Below, in pieces: positions 21,215 through 21,610 of a DNA stretch of 21,610 bases (the first letter of the stretch is position 1; each line of letters starts with the position of its first letter). Origin of the DNA: a virus. The notes beneath the pieces were generated by a model. The model searched no databases, was not told the origin of the DNA, and worked only from the letters and a program-made list of their open reading frames with translations. The stretch covers positions 1 to 21,610 of the IMG/VR virus record IMGVR_UViG_3300014050_001143. The stretch is one strand, 5' to 3'. The position numbers were made by a program, and so were the translations under genes.

Positions 21215-21610
21215 ATTTTGTTATTAGCAACTATTCGTCTTTTACACATACTGAACCTATGTATATTGATGCTACTCTGAGAGCGATAGGGTGCAAATCT
21301 GTTATTTGGAATCCATCGAAGATAAGTGCGTATGATATATTCGACATGGTTAAACCTGACTATCATATTACCCATATCACAAATATTTTAACCGATGTGC
21401 TTTTATATATCAAAGAAAATGGCGGAACTCAATTAATTATCAATATTACTGGAGTAGATCAAGATGTGGTTTCTAATACAGAAAAGATTCTAGAAGAACA
21501 CAATGTTCCTGTGGCTTTTTTGTTTACTAATAATGATGAAACCAATATAGAATCCAAGTCCAGATTATTAAAGGTGGGATTTGGTGCGGATTTATTTCTA
21601 AGTAAGGGAA
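21211..21610 (+). CDS. N-terminal part of an alpha/beta protein running off the right edge, possibly GT-B-like
   Basis: An open frame starts at ATG 21211, overlapping the previous stop as ATGA and preceded by AAAGGA, and continues to the window end without a stop: at least 133 residues. It starts MNFVISNYSSFTHTEPMYID and alternates beta strands and helices (VIWNPSKISAYDIFDMVKPD, TQLIINITGVDQD), a Rossmann-like layout compatible with the N-terminal domain of a GT-B or CgeB-like glycosyltransferase. The diagnostic C-terminal half is outside the window, so the family is uncertain. It is likely the next member of the glycan cluster. Confidence 0.6.
   Translation, partial: MNFVISNYSSFTHTEPMYIDATLRAIGCKSVIWNPSKISAYDIFDMVKPDYHITHITNILTDVLLYIKENGGTQLIINITGVDQDVVSNTEKILEEHNVPVAFLFTNNDETNIESKSRLLKVGFGADLFLSKG

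Noticed and set aside
1-21610. Alternative genetic code (stop codon reassignment), as in some large phages
   Set aside because: TAA, TAG and TGA each end several well-supported genes, and no recognised gene needs an internal stop to be read through.
1-21610. tRNA genes, insertion sequences, integrase or attachment sites
   Set aside because: No non-coding gap outside 11269-11376 and 15216-15269 is long enough for a tRNA, neither gap shows a cloverleaf, and no transposase, integrase or flanking inverted repeats were recognised.

Overview
The window looks like part of the genome of a large, AT-rich, tailed double-stranded DNA bacteriophage. Every recognisable gene is on the plus strand. Genes overlap by a few bases or sit a few bases apart, and only two leaders exceed 20 bp (11269-11376 and 15216-15269). 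The functions are a phage-type replication and recombination set plus glycosyltransferases, with no ribosomal, tRNA or central-metabolism genes. TAA, TAG and TGA all end genes, so the standard bacterial code applies. The host cannot be read from the sequence.

Layout. (1) 1-2043: small proteins, including an FmdB-type zinc ribbon and a probable helix-turn-helix protein; the rest are unrecognised. (2) 2040-8628: recombination and replication block, with a RecA-type recombinase, a Vsr/DUF559-like nuclease started at TTG, a helical protein that may be a UvsY-like mediator, a zinc-ribbon protein, a DnaB-like helicase, a DnaG-like primase, a T4 gp1-like dNMP kinase and a Cas4/RecB-like nuclease with an Fe-S-type cysteine set. 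(3) 8638-11268: a GT-A glycosyltransferase, a modular acidic phage protein, a small membrane protein and a bacterioferritin-like protein, closed by a rho-independent terminator. (4) 11377-15581: a C-family (DnaE-type) DNA polymerase encoded as two separate proteins, with a DEDDh proofreading exonuclease gene between the halves, followed by a short SSB. (5) 15588-21610: a glycan block of three GT-B glycosyltransferases, a reduced methyltransferase-like protein, a four-cysteine protein, a divergent nucleotidyltransferase-like protein and an incomplete gene running off the right edge.

Working together, helicase, primase, split polymerase, exonuclease, SSB, recombinase and nucleases would form a largely self-contained replication and recombination system, with the dNMP kinase supplying precursors. 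The polymerase genes start a new transcription unit after the terminator at about 11291-11325. The glycan block probably builds or transfers sugars onto a phage structure or other target, which the sequence does not identify.

The strongest novelty candidate is the split polymerase. The break lies in the loop just after the third catalytic aspartate, almost no polymerase sequence is missing, no intein is visible, and the wedged gene encodes the proofreading activity that the polymerase's degenerate PHP domain probably lacks. Other points of interest are a bacterioferritin-like protein that seems to have lost most ferroxidase ligands, and a run of reduced glycan-enzyme relatives at the right end.
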